Notes: a model not told the origin generated them from the letters alone. DNA of 5,479 nucleotides from Desulfitobacterium sp. (GCA_012799495.1 JAAZLD010000276.1:1-5479), one strand, 5' to 3'; shown: positions 1 to 5,479, counted from the stretch's first letter. A program made the numbers and translations.

Positions 1-905
1 ACTAAAGATGTTGCTAAGGCTAGAGTAAAAATACTAGGAAAATTAAATAAAGTAAAAACAGAGCCCCCTAATTGACCAAAAAGAGTGGTAGCTTCACGTG
101 CTGTGTACCCTGCTACTTGTAGACGTTTTGGTATAACCATGGCATCAATAGATGATAAACCAGTCGCAAGTAGTCTACCAGCTGTTACTGGAGAAGAGAG
201 ACGGAATAGGTCTTTTAGAATATTAAAAGAACTGGAAGGTCTTTTTATACTATTGGGTATTTGGGGTCTTTTTGATCTATGAAGGAGATATTGTGTGATT
301 ATTACCCCTAAACCAACTATTTCCCCTGCTAACATTCCCAGAGCCAATCCTGAAGCTGCCCATTCAATTCCTTTAGACATTAAGGTGAAGGCAGTGAAAA
401 AACCCACACTGACCCGAATAACTTGCTCACAAATTTGGCTAATGGCAGTGGGAAACATATTTTGCATTCCCTGAAAATATCCTCGGAAGGCAGAGGAAAT
501 GGACACTACAAAAATAGCTGGGGTACATATTTGGAATAAGGGAAGAACGCGTGGATCAGGAAAAAGTCGTTCAGCAAAAAATGGTGAAACAAAATAGACT
601 ATAAGTGAGATTACTGCCCCCGAACAAAATAAAAAGAGTAAAGCCGTTCTAAAAATGCCCCGAGCTCGATCAAAATCTTTAAGAGAAACTGCTTCGGCAA
701 TCATTTTTGAAAGAGCTAATGGAATGCCCGCAGTGGTAAAGACCAGGGCCATCATATAAATGGGAAAAACCATGTTAAATAGTCCAAAGGCTTCCCCACC
801 AATATAATTCATAATTAGATATTGGTAGAAAAAACCGAGAAAACGATTAAGAAAGTTAGCTATTAAAAGGATTACTGCTCCATAGATAAATGTTCCTTTA
901 ACCAT
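1..905 (-). CDS. spoVB: SpoVB-like polysaccharide/lipid flippase (MOP superfamily), N-terminal 301 residues, cut by the window edge
   Basis: Reading the minus strand from ATG at 905 gives 301 codons with no stop down to position 3, so the gene leaves the window. The family is usually about 500-550 residues, so roughly the C-terminal 40 percent is missing. The product is strongly hydrophobic, with at least six likely membrane segments (about residues 5-22, 42-62, 86-108, 157-175, 182-206 and 280-299). Family-typical stretches are visible: GLFNMVFPIY near 41-50, AGIPLALSKMIAEA near 59-72, FRGYFQGMQNMFPTAISQ near 140-157 and TLFGQLGG near 274-281. The family (SpoVB, YtgP, YkvU, MurJ relatives) moves lipid-linked saccharides across membranes; Bacillus SpoVB is needed for spore cortex formation. 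Paralogues are common in spore formers, so the exact paralogue is uncertain. The ATG at 905 is the only usual start codon between the in-frame stop at 1002-1004 and the conserved KGTFIYGA start of the domain; its Shine-Dalgarno is weak. Confidence 0.88.
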   Translation of the reverse strand, partial: MVKGTFIYGAVILLIANFLNRFLGFFYQYLIMNYIGGEAFGLFNMVFPIYMMALVFTTAGIPLALSKMIAEAVSLKDFDRARGIFRTALLFLFCSGAVISLIVYFVSPFFAERLFPDPRVLPLFQICTPAIFVVSISSAFRGYFQGMQNMFPTAISQICEQVIRVSVGFFTAFTLMSKGIEWAASGLALGMLAGEIVGLGVIITQYLLHRSKRPQIPNSIKRPSSSFNILKDLFRLSSPVTAGRLLATGLSSIDAMVIPKRLQVAGYTAREATTLFGQLGGSVFTLFNFPSIFTLALATSL

Positions 906-942
906 ATCTCTTACCCAACTCCCTGGTGCAGTTTTCTGAATA

Positions 943-972
943 ACCTTATGCCAGAAGTAGGTAAGAAATACC
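943..972 (-). promoter_or_regulatory. Weak candidate sporulation (sigma-E-like) promoter for the flippase gene
   Basis: On the minus strand GGTATTT (972-966) is followed after 15 bases by CATAAGGT (950-943). This resembles the sigma-E layout of an ATATT-type -35 and a CATACAAT-type -10, and would start transcription about 30 bases before the ATG at 905. The match is only partial. The idea gains some weight because Bacillus spoVB is transcribed by sigma-E, but that is knowledge of a relative, not something shown here. Confidence 0.22.
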
Positions 973-1008
973 TTTATTTTTCTAACTGTTCTTCTTTCGC
1001 TCTAAATC

Positions 1009-1095
1009 CAGTATTTACAGAATCTTGAAAAAGGATTTTTACATTTCATATAGAAATACTGTATTATTAACAAAATAAACATATTTCAAGTATTT
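1009..1095. repeat. AGTATTT/AAATACT repeats in the divergent intergenic region
   Basis: CAGTATTT at 1009-1016 is mirrored exactly by AAATACTG at 1054-1061, giving an 8-bp inverted repeat with a 37-base spacer. A third AGTATTT lies at 1089-1095, directly in front of the iadA -10 element. Their position between two divergent genes would suit a DNA-binding protein, but the motif is AT-rich and short, so chance is possible. Confidence 0.3.
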
Positions 1096-1103
1096 GGTAT
1101 AAT
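1076..1103 (+). promoter_or_regulatory. Extended -10 vegetative promoter for iadA
   Basis: A perfect TATAAT lies at 1098-1103, preceded by TG at 1095-1096 with one base between (TGG-TATAAT), the extended -10 form recognised by the housekeeping sigma factor. The best -35 with a 16-base spacer is TAAACA (1076-1081), four of six matches to TTGACA, which is acceptable with an extended -10. Transcription would begin near 1110, leaving a leader of only about 38 bases before the start codon at 1148. Confidence 0.6.
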
Positions 1104-1115
1104 TTTCTTGAGACA

Positions 1116-1146
1116 GGTAATATTACCTCCGAATGGAGGGGTTACC
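1116..1146 (+). promoter_or_regulatory. Possible RBS-occluding hairpin in the iadA leader
   Basis: The predicted 5' leader contains a perfect 12-bp palindrome, GGTAATATTACC (1116-1127). It is followed at once by CCTCC (1126-1130), a GAAT loop (1131-1134) and GGAGG (1135-1139), which is the ribosome binding site itself. An outer pairing of GGTAA (1116-1120) with TTACC (1142-1146) could enclose this hairpin. Alternatively, GGTAA could pair with TTACC at 1123-1127, which overlaps CCTCC and would free the binding site. The two folds compete. The pairing is seen in the sequence; a regulatory role is inference. The 12-bp palindrome could instead be a protein operator just past the start of transcription. 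Confidence 0.42.
1135..1141 (+). promoter_or_regulatory. Ribosome binding site that fixes the iadA start
   Basis: GGAGGGG lies six bases before the ATG at 1148. An in-frame ATG at 1133 overlaps this site and has no binding site of its own, so 1148 is the better start and the product begins MWSLLKNAKVF. Confidence 0.8.
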
Positions 1147-1147
1147 T

Positions 1148-2332
1148 ATGTGGAGTTTACTGAAAAATGCCAAAGTTTTTGCCCCGGAACCACTTGGTAA
1201 ACAAGACATCCTTCTTGTTGAGGGTAAAATTGCGGCCATAGGCCAAAATCTAACAATTCCCTCTTATGTAGAAGGAAAAGTATATGATTTAACCGGCTAT
1301 ATTTGTGTTCCAGGCTTCGTAGATGGTCATGTACATATTTGTGGTGGGGGAGGTGAAGGAGGTCCCAGGACCAGGACTCCGGAAGTTCAGCTCTCCCAAC
1401 TGACCCGGGCTGGAATAACCACTGTAGTCGGTTGTTTAGGTACAGATACTGTTTCCCGATCTATGGAGGAGCTTTTGGTCAAGGCTCGCGGATTAGAAGA
1501 GGAAGGATTAACGTGCTATCTCTATAGCGGTGGCTATCAAGCAGATAATATGATCTTTGGTAATCTCCGCAAGGATTTAGTCTTAATCGATAAAATCATC
1601 GGTGCCGGGGAAATAGCAATATCTGATCACCGTTCGGCTCAACCTCAATTAGCTGAGTTAGAACGGCTAGCGGCAGATGCAAGAGTGGGAGGGATGCTGA
1701 GCAACAAAGCAGGGATTATACATATCCACCTTGGAGAAGGGAAAAGGGGCTTATCCATAATAAAAAATATCATCGAAAAAACGGAGATACCAATAACTCA
1801 ATTTTTTCCTACTCATGTTAATCGTAAAGCAAGCCTTTTGCAGGAAGGAATCAATTTTTTGCAAGCTGGTGGCATGATCGACTTAACGGCAGGTTGTGAT
1901 GATTTTGAGCCGGAGTTACAGGTGCCATTCGTGTTAAAGTACTTTTACGAACAAGGTCTTTTAAATGAGCGTGTAACAGTTACCTCTGATGGAAATGGTA
2001 GCCTTCCCCAGTATGATGAGTCTGGGCGTTTGCAAAGAATGGGGATTGGTTCAGTAGAGGTATTGTGGAGGGATATCCGAGAAGCAATTCTGCGCTTTTC
2101 TGTTCCCTTTGAACTTGCTTGCTCCACTATTACATCTAACCCAGCGAAAATTTTGCAATTAAAAGGTAAAGGGAGAATCGTGCAAGGTTACGATGGAGAT
2201 TGTGTTGCTTTAACAGAAGACCTTTCGATTGGGTATGTATGGGCAAAGGGTAAACTTATGGTTCAAGAAAGAAAACCTATCGTATTTGGCACCTATGAGT
2301 CATCATTGGTAAATCATCTTCAGACCGTATAG
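1148..2332 (+). CDS. iadA: Isoaspartyl dipeptidase (beta-aspartyl-peptidase), metal-dependent amidohydrolase
   Basis: The 394-residue product matches the usual length of IadA (about 390). The enzyme hydrolyses isoaspartyl (beta-aspartyl) dipeptides left from damaged proteins or, in some bacteria, from cyanophycin; it is cytosolic. Visible features: a small N-terminal beta domain; PGFVDGHVH with metal ligands H61 and H63; GGGGEGG at 66-72; Y130 in SGGYQ; ISDHRSAQP at 158-166 with substrate-binding R162; HLGEGK with H194; PTHVNR with H223 and R226; and SDGNGS with catalytic D281. The bridging carboxylated lysine known from the E. coli enzyme appears replaced by glutamate, E155 in GEIAISD, by my recalled alignment. 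The C-terminal barrel end and beta domain (about 331-385) look complete. Start chosen at 1148 from the ribosome binding site, not the in-frame ATG at 1133. Stop is TAG (2330-2332); the next in-frame stop is TAA at 2369. It probably shares a transcript with the EF-G-like gene 65 bases downstream. Confidence 0.93.
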   Translation: MWSLLKNAKVFAPEPLGKQDILLVEGKIAAIGQNLTIPSYVEGKVYDLTGYICVPGFVDGHVHICGGGGEGGPRTRTPEVQLSQLTRAGITTVVGCLGTDTVSRSMEELLVKARGLEEEGLTCYLYSGGYQADNMIFGNLRKDLVLIDKIIGAGEIAISDHRSAQPQLAELERLAADARVGGMLSNKAGIIHIHLGEGKRGLSIIKNIIEKTEIPITQFFPTHVNRKASLLQEGINFLQAGGMIDLTAGCDDFEPELQVPFVLKYFYEQGLLNERVTVTSDGNGSLPQYDESGRLQRMGIGSVEVLWRDIREAILRFSVPFELACSTITSNPAKILQLKGKGRIVQGYDGDCVALTEDLSIGYVWAKGKLMVQERKPIVFGTYESSLVNHLQTV

Positions 2333-2381
2333 ACCTCCAGAATTTTAGTGCAAAGGCTAAATCCTTTCTAAATAAAACATC

Positions 2382-2388
2382 GAGGAGA
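2382..2388 (+). promoter_or_regulatory. Ribosome binding site that favours a TTG start for the EF-G-like gene
   Basis: GAGGAGA lies nine bases before TTG at 2398. A GTG at 2389 touches this site and is too close to be used, and the in-frame ATG at 2416 would remove the MKTYDT lead that relatives share (family N-termini commonly read MKxYxTxxIRN, from memory). Confidence 0.65.
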
Positions 2389-2397
2389 GTGGTTGTC

Positions 2398-4410
2398 TTG
2401 AAGACATATGACACAATGAATATTCGCAATATTTGCCTTGTTGGACATGGAGGGGCAGGCAAGACCTCCATTACTGAAGCCTGCCTATTCAATTCAGGTG
2501 CAATTAATCGGATGGGAAAAGTCCCTGAAGGTAATACTATGTCAGATTCTTTGCCAGAAGAAATCAAACAAAAGATCTCAATCAGCACTAGTCTCCTTCC
2601 CGTTGAATGGCAAGGGCATAAAATCAATGTCCTTGACACACCGGGATATTCTGACTTTTTTGGTGAAGTTAAATCTGCCCTTAGAGTGGCAGAGAGCGGG
2701 GTTGTTGTTCTGTGTGGTGTATCAGGTGTGGAAGTACAAGCTGAGCTTTTACTGGACTTGATGGAAGAACAGAAGTTGCCTCGCATTATTTTTATTAATA
2801 AACTAGACCGGGAAAATGCTAGTTTTAGCAAGGTTATGGAACAGCTAAAAGAACAGTTTCCTAATACAGGGTTTGCCCCCTTATGTCTTCCTATAGGAAA
2901 AGAAGAAGATTTCCAAGGTGTTGTGGATATTTTAGAAGAGAAAGCCTATTACTATGATAAAAATGGTAGTGGCAAACATGAAATAAAAGATATTCCTGAA
3001 GAATTATTAGGAGAAGTAGAAGAATATCGGGAAATTTTAGCTGAATCAATAGCTGAAGCAGATGACGAAATTCTAATTAAATACCTTGACGGAGAAACTT
3101 TAACCCCAGAAGAAATTAATAATGGGCTAAAAATTGCTTTAGAGCAAAACCTTGTGGTCCCTGTTATTGTTGGTTCAGCCACTAAAAATATCGGTGTTGA
3201 TAAATTATTGGATTTTGTCATTAAGTTTGCTCCCCAACCTCAAGTCCGGGAAGAAAGGTCAGCTTTAATCTTTAAAACCTTAGCTGACCCTTATGTAGGA
3301 AAGATGAGTTTTGTTCGGGTATATGGCGGACAACTTAAAGGAGATATGACTGTATATAATGCCCAAAAGGAAAAGGAAGAAAAAATCGGCACACCTTTTA
3401 TTCTTCTTGGGAAGAACCAAGTGTCATTAGAACTGGTGCCTGCTGGAGATATAGCGGTACTGGCTAAATTACAAGAGGGAACTACAGGAGATACCCTTTG
3501 TACTAAGGAAAAACTTATTAAGCTAGATGGTATTGAATTACCTGTTTCTCGTTTACCTGTGGCTATTTCACCTAAGAGTAAAGGTGATGAGGATAAATTA
3601 AGTAATGCCTTGGCACGGTTGATTGAAGAAGATCCCACTTTAAAGGTGGAGAAAAACCCCGAAACTAGAGAACTTATTCTTTATGGTATGGGGGAAATGC
3701 ACCTAGATATTCTAGTGGAAAAACTCCAAAGAAAATTTGGCGTTGGAGTAGAGATGGGGGCTCCTCGGGTACCTTATCGGGAAACAATCAAGCAATCTGT
3801 TAAAGTAGAAGGTAAGCATAAGAAGCAAAGTGGCGGACACGGACAATATGGCCATGTTTGGATTAACTTTGAACCCTTATATGATGGAGAATTTGAATTT
3901 ACTGAGGAGATTTTTGGAGGAGCAGTTCCGAGGCAGTATTTCCCTGCTGTAGAGAAGGGACTCCAGGAAGCTATGTTAGATGGAATCTTAGCAGGTTATC
4001 CTGTTACAGGAATTAAGGCCACCTTATATGATGGGTCTTATCATAGTGTAGACTCTTCGGAAATGGCTTTCAAACTAGCTGCTATCTTAGCTTTCCGCAA
4101 AGGAGCAGAAATGGCCAGCCCTGTATTACTAGAGCCTATTTATGAAGTGGAAGTTAGGGTACCAGAAGCATACATGGGAGATGTTATTGGGGACTTAAAT
4201 AGTAAGCGGGGTCGAGTTCTTGGTATGGAAGCCGATGGCAAATTCCAAATTATTAAAGCACACGTTCCTCTTGCTGAAATGATGAGATATGAAATTGATC
4301 TAAAGTCCATGACCCAAGGAAGAGGCTCTTTCGATATGCACTTCCACAAGTATGACGAAGTACCAGCTAAGATCAGTGAAGGAATTATTAAACAAGCAAA
4401 AGAAGCTTAA
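2398..4410 (+). CDS. fusA2: Elongation factor G-like translational GTPase (EF-G-2 type)
   Basis: The 670-residue product has the full five-domain EF-G layout and is slightly shorter than canonical EF-G (about 690). GTPase motifs: G1 GHGGAGKT (16-23), G3 DTPG (80-83), G4 NKLD (134-137), G5 GSA (259-261). Domain II spans about 285-370, domain III about 380-455, domain IV about 460-580 with SGGHGQYGHV (478-487), and domain V about 580-665. The P-loop with HGGAGK and the switch I region reading KISIST (59-64) instead of the RGITI of canonical EF-G point to the EF-G-like group (relatives of Thermus EF-G-2), whose role in the cell is not well settled. It probably binds ribosomes and hydrolyses GTP, and the real EF-G should be encoded elsewhere, typically next to rpsL-rpsG. 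TTG at 2398 is the preferred start. The gene appears intact, ends with TAA followed directly by a second in-frame TAA, and is closed by a terminator 48 bases later. Confidence 0.93.
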   Translation: MKTYDTMNIRNICLVGHGGAGKTSITEACLFNSGAINRMGKVPEGNTMSDSLPEEIKQKISISTSLLPVEWQGHKINVLDTPGYSDFFGEVKSALRVAESGVVVLCGVSGVEVQAELLLDLMEEQKLPRIIFINKLDRENASFSKVMEQLKEQFPNTGFAPLCLPIGKEEDFQGVVDILEEKAYYYDKNGSGKHEIKDIPEELLGEVEEYREILAESIAEADDEILIKYLDGETLTPEEINNGLKIALEQNLVVPVIVGSATKNIGVDKLLDFVIKFAPQPQVREERSALIFKTLADPYVGKMSFVRVYGGQLKGDMTVYNAQKEKEEKIGTPFILLGKNQVSLELVPAGDIAVLAKLQEGTTGDTLCTKEKLIKLDGIELPVSRLPVAISPKSKGDEDKLSNALARLIEEDPTLKVEKNPETRELILYGMGEMHLDILVEKLQRKFGVGVEMGAPRVPYRETIKQSVKVEGKHKKQSGGHGQYGHVWINFEPLYDGEFEFTEEIFGGAVPRQYFPAVEKGLQEAMLDGILAGYPVTGIKATLYDGSYHSVDSSEMAFKLAAILAFRKGAEMASPVLLEPIYEVEVRVPEAYMGDVIGDLNSKRGRVLGMEADGKFQIIKAHVPLAEMMRYEIDLKSMTQGRGSFDMHFHKYDEVPAKISEGIIKQAKEA

Positions 4411-4457
4411 TAATGCCCTACTAAAATTAAGACCCTAGAATTTACGTAAATGCTCTG

Positions 4458-4489
4458 AAAAGCAGTCGAAGTCAATTTGACTGCTTTTT
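4458..4489 (+). terminator. Intrinsic terminator after the EF-G-like gene
   Basis: AAAAGCAGTC (4458-4467) pairs perfectly with GACTGCTTTT (4479-4488) across an 11-base loop, and the stem runs into TTTTT (4485-4489). The 10-bp stem plus U-run is a standard rho-independent terminator and separates the iadA/EF-G-like unit from the regulator. Confidence 0.85.
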
Positions 4490-4566
4490 CTATGTTCTAA
4501 AACTTTGACATAGTAGAATAAATTTAATATTTAAAGAAGGTTATTTATAAAATGTGTGGAATATTC

Positions 4567-4583
4567 AAATTATTAGATAATTT
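4567..4583. repeat. Perfect 7-3-7 inverted repeat upstream of the regulator
   Basis: AAATTAT (4567-4573) and ATAATTT (4577-4583) flank TAG, forming a perfect inverted repeat. An 8-bp palindrome, GAATATTC, abuts it at 4559-4566. The site lies 60-75 bases before the regulator start, a suitable place for an operator. The AT-rich background makes chance palindromes more likely, so function is unproven. Confidence 0.4.
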
Positions 4584-4612
4584 AGACATTACTGTGACAA
4601 TAAAAAGAAATA

Positions 4613-4641
4613 GGGTAAAAACTGGGTAAAACAGGGTGAAG
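4613..4641 (+). repeat. Three imperfect tandem GGGTAAAA units directly before the regulator start
   Basis: GGGTAAAA (4613-4620), GGGTAAAA (4624-4631) and GGGTGAAG (4634-4641) repeat at 11- and 10-base spacing, close to one DNA helical turn. The last unit contains GGTGA, which could pair with the 16S 3' end, so the third copy may serve as a ribosome binding site for a start at 4643. The repeat may be a binding-site array or a small slippage duplication. Confidence 0.4.
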
Positions 4642-4642
4642 A

Positions 4643-5347
4643 GTGGGGGGCATCATAGTGACACATTTAAAAATGACGGAAAGAAATAATCCTCGACAAT
4701 TAGAAGAGGAGCTAAAAGTTCTTTATAGTTCTATTCAACAAGCAATAGAGGTGGCTGGTAAAGATGGGATTATCCAATATGTTAATCCCTATTTTTGCCG
4801 TTTAACAGGGATATCGCCTTATGAGAGGATCGGCAAGAATATTTTTGAGGTAGCCCCTGAAAGTGCCTTGGCTAGAGTATTGCGAACTCATGAGCCTATT
4901 TATGCTCATCGTTCCCATATGGAAGAGTGTGATTTGGAAATTATCGCAAATGCTCATCCTGTAATTATAAATGGGGAAATAGAAGCAGGAATAGCTGTAT
5001 TTCAACCATTAACAGAGGTGTCTAAACTCAAAGAGGAGATTGAGACTTCGAAAAAAACTATAGAAGAATTATCTTTGCGCCTGGATCAATTATCCAGAAA
5101 TTATTATACTTTTGATGATATATTAGGAAGTCACCCGGATTTCGTTTTTGTTCGCAATAAATCCCGGCGAGCTGCTGGGACAAATACCCCAATACTTCTC
5201 TTAGGGGAACCAGGGACAGGAAAAGAGATTTTTGCTCATGCCATTCATGGGAGCAGCTTACGCAGCCAAAAACCTTTTGTGAAAGTAGATTGTGCCGATA
5301 TTCCTGAAAGTCGTCTAGAAATAGAACTAATGGGTTCTGAACTATAG
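4643..5347 (+). CDS. PAS-AAA+ transcriptional regulator (sigma-54 activator type), interrupted by an in-frame TAG
   Basis: This 234-residue open frame is the front part of an NtrC/RocR-like enhancer-binding regulator. A PAS sensor domain covers about residues 22-125 (GKDGIIQYVNPYFCRLTG near 39-56), followed by a probable coiled-coil linker (about 124-152) and the start of the AAA+ domain (from about 156, with FDDILG at 157-162). Walker A is GEPGTGK (188-194), followed by FVKVDCADIPES (212-223) and ELMG (228-231), which corresponds to the ELFG that normally leads into GAFTGA. The frame then stops at TAG (5345-5347) although homology resumes right after it. As it stands the product would lack Walker B, sensor regions and DNA-binding domain, and should not work as an activator. 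The start is uncertain: GTG 4643 sits after GGTGA and follows an in-frame TGA at 4637; GTG 4658 sits seven bases after GGGGGG; ATG 4673 lacks a clear binding site. The signal sensed by the PAS domain is unknown. Could be a pseudogene, an amber-readthrough gene or a sequencing error. Confidence 0.82.
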   Translation: MGGIIVTHLKMTERNNPRQLEEELKVLYSSIQQAIEVAGKDGIIQYVNPYFCRLTGISPYERIGKNIFEVAPESALARVLRTHEPIYAHRSHMEECDLEIIANAHPVIINGEIEAGIAVFQPLTEVSKLKEEIETSKKTIEELSLRLDQLSRNYYTFDDILGSHPDFVFVRNKSRRAAGTNTPILLLGEPGTGKEIFAHAIHGSSLRSQKPFVKVDCADIPESRLEIELMGSEL

Positions 5348-5479
5348 TCTGCAGAAGGGTCTAGGGAATGTAAATTGGGAAAACTCGAAGGGGCTAATGG
5401 AGGTACACTCTTTTTGGATGAGGTAGGTACCCTCAATGAGAGTTTTCAGCAAAAGCTCTATCAAATTCTACGGGATAAA
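5348..5479 (+). pseudogene. In-frame continuation of the AAA+ domain after the TAG, cut by the window edge
   Basis: The same reading frame stays open for 44 codons from the TAG to the window end and is clearly the next part of the sigma-54 activator AAA+ domain. It reads GKLEGANGG (codons 5378-5404), equivalent to the usual GKFExANGG, then Walker B TLFLDEVG (5405-5428) and FQQKLYQIL (5444-5470), the helix normally reading xQxKLLRVL. Conservation on both sides of the stop shows that one gene was split by a single codon change rather than a frameshift. Between ELMG and GKLE there are 14 codons including the stop, against about 15 in my memory of typical relatives, so the gap is nearly normal in length. 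There is no obvious new ribosome binding site and start to restart translation. The helix-turn-helix domain would lie beyond the window. Confidence 0.75.

Noticed and set aside
85..282. 65-codon plus-strand open frame
   Set aside because: It lies fully inside the minus-strand SpoVB-like gene, whose reading frame shows clear family motifs; the plus frame shows no recognisable protein features and no convincing ribosome binding site.
1133..1147. Upstream ATG as the iadA start
   Set aside because: It overlaps the GGAGGGG binding site that serves the ATG at 1148 and has no binding site of its own.
2352..2367. AAAGG/CCTTT hairpin between iadA and the EF-G-like gene as a terminator
   Set aside because: Only five base pairs, AT-rich at the base, and no U-run follows; unlikely to stop transcription.
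4505..4533. TTGACA at 4505-4510 as the -35 of a regulator promoter
   Set aside because: The hexamer is perfect, but at 16-18 bases downstream there is no good -10 (the 17-base position reads TATTTA). The better TATAAA at 4546-4551 is too far away. A promoter is likely in this spacer, but I cannot place it.
5345..5347. General reassignment of TAG as a sense codon in this genome
   Set aside because: iadA ends with TAG at the expected family length; reading through it would add only a short unconserved tail to a TAA at 2369. Any readthrough at 5345 would have to be specific to that site or to a limited suppressor system.
1945..5436. Minus-strand and alternate-frame open frames within iadA, the EF-G-like gene and the regulator (for example 2277-2831, 3291-3638, 4140-4349, 2438-2761)
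   Set aside because: All overlap genes with strong family motifs in another frame; their translations are low-complexity and lack domains, as expected for shadows of real coding sequence.
1..5479. CRISPR arrays, insertion sequences, tRNA or rRNA genes, prophage or toxin-antitoxin genes
   Set aside because: No regularly spaced long repeats, transposase or phage-like products, or cloverleaf-type sequence were recognised on either strand.

Overview
The window looks like the chromosome of a low-GC, endospore-forming Firmicute, probably a clostridial or Peptococcaceae-type anaerobe. This is inferred from a SpoVB-type sporulation flippase, strong purine-rich ribosome binding sites, GTG and TTG starts, and a PAS plus AAA+ regulator of the sigma-54 activator type. 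No mobile element, CRISPR array, tRNA or rRNA is visible.

Layout. Positions 1-905 (minus strand) hold the first 301 codons of a SpoVB-like membrane flippase that runs off the left edge. A 242-bp divergent intergenic region (906-1147) follows. It holds a good extended -10 promoter for the plus-strand gene, a short leader that can fold over its own ribosome binding site, and a weak sporulation-type promoter candidate for the flippase. Positions 1148-2332 encode an isoaspartyl dipeptidase (IadA), a binuclear-metal amidohydrolase. Positions 2398-4410 encode a 670-residue EF-G-like translational GTPase of the EF-G-2 type. It starts 65 bp after iadA with no terminator between, so the two are probably co-transcribed. 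A clear intrinsic terminator (4458-4489) ends this unit. After an AT-rich spacer with an inverted repeat and a tandem repeat, a PAS-AAA+ regulator begins at about 4643. It is interrupted by an in-frame TAG at 5345-5347 and continues in the same frame, with a good Walker B motif, to the right edge.

How the genes relate. IadA clears isoaspartyl dipeptides from damaged proteins or storage polymers, and the EF-G-like protein is a ribosome-associated GTPase. Their pairing may be only an operon of convenience. The flippase is expected to act in the forespore or mother-cell envelope and is transcribed away from the others. The regulator sits behind a terminator and is probably its own unit.

Most worth a second look: the amber codon falls where sigma-54 activators carry the GAFTGA loop, and the flanking residues do not match GAFTGA either. 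Next is the possible occlusion of the iadA ribosome binding site by a hairpin at the very 5' end of its predicted mRNA.
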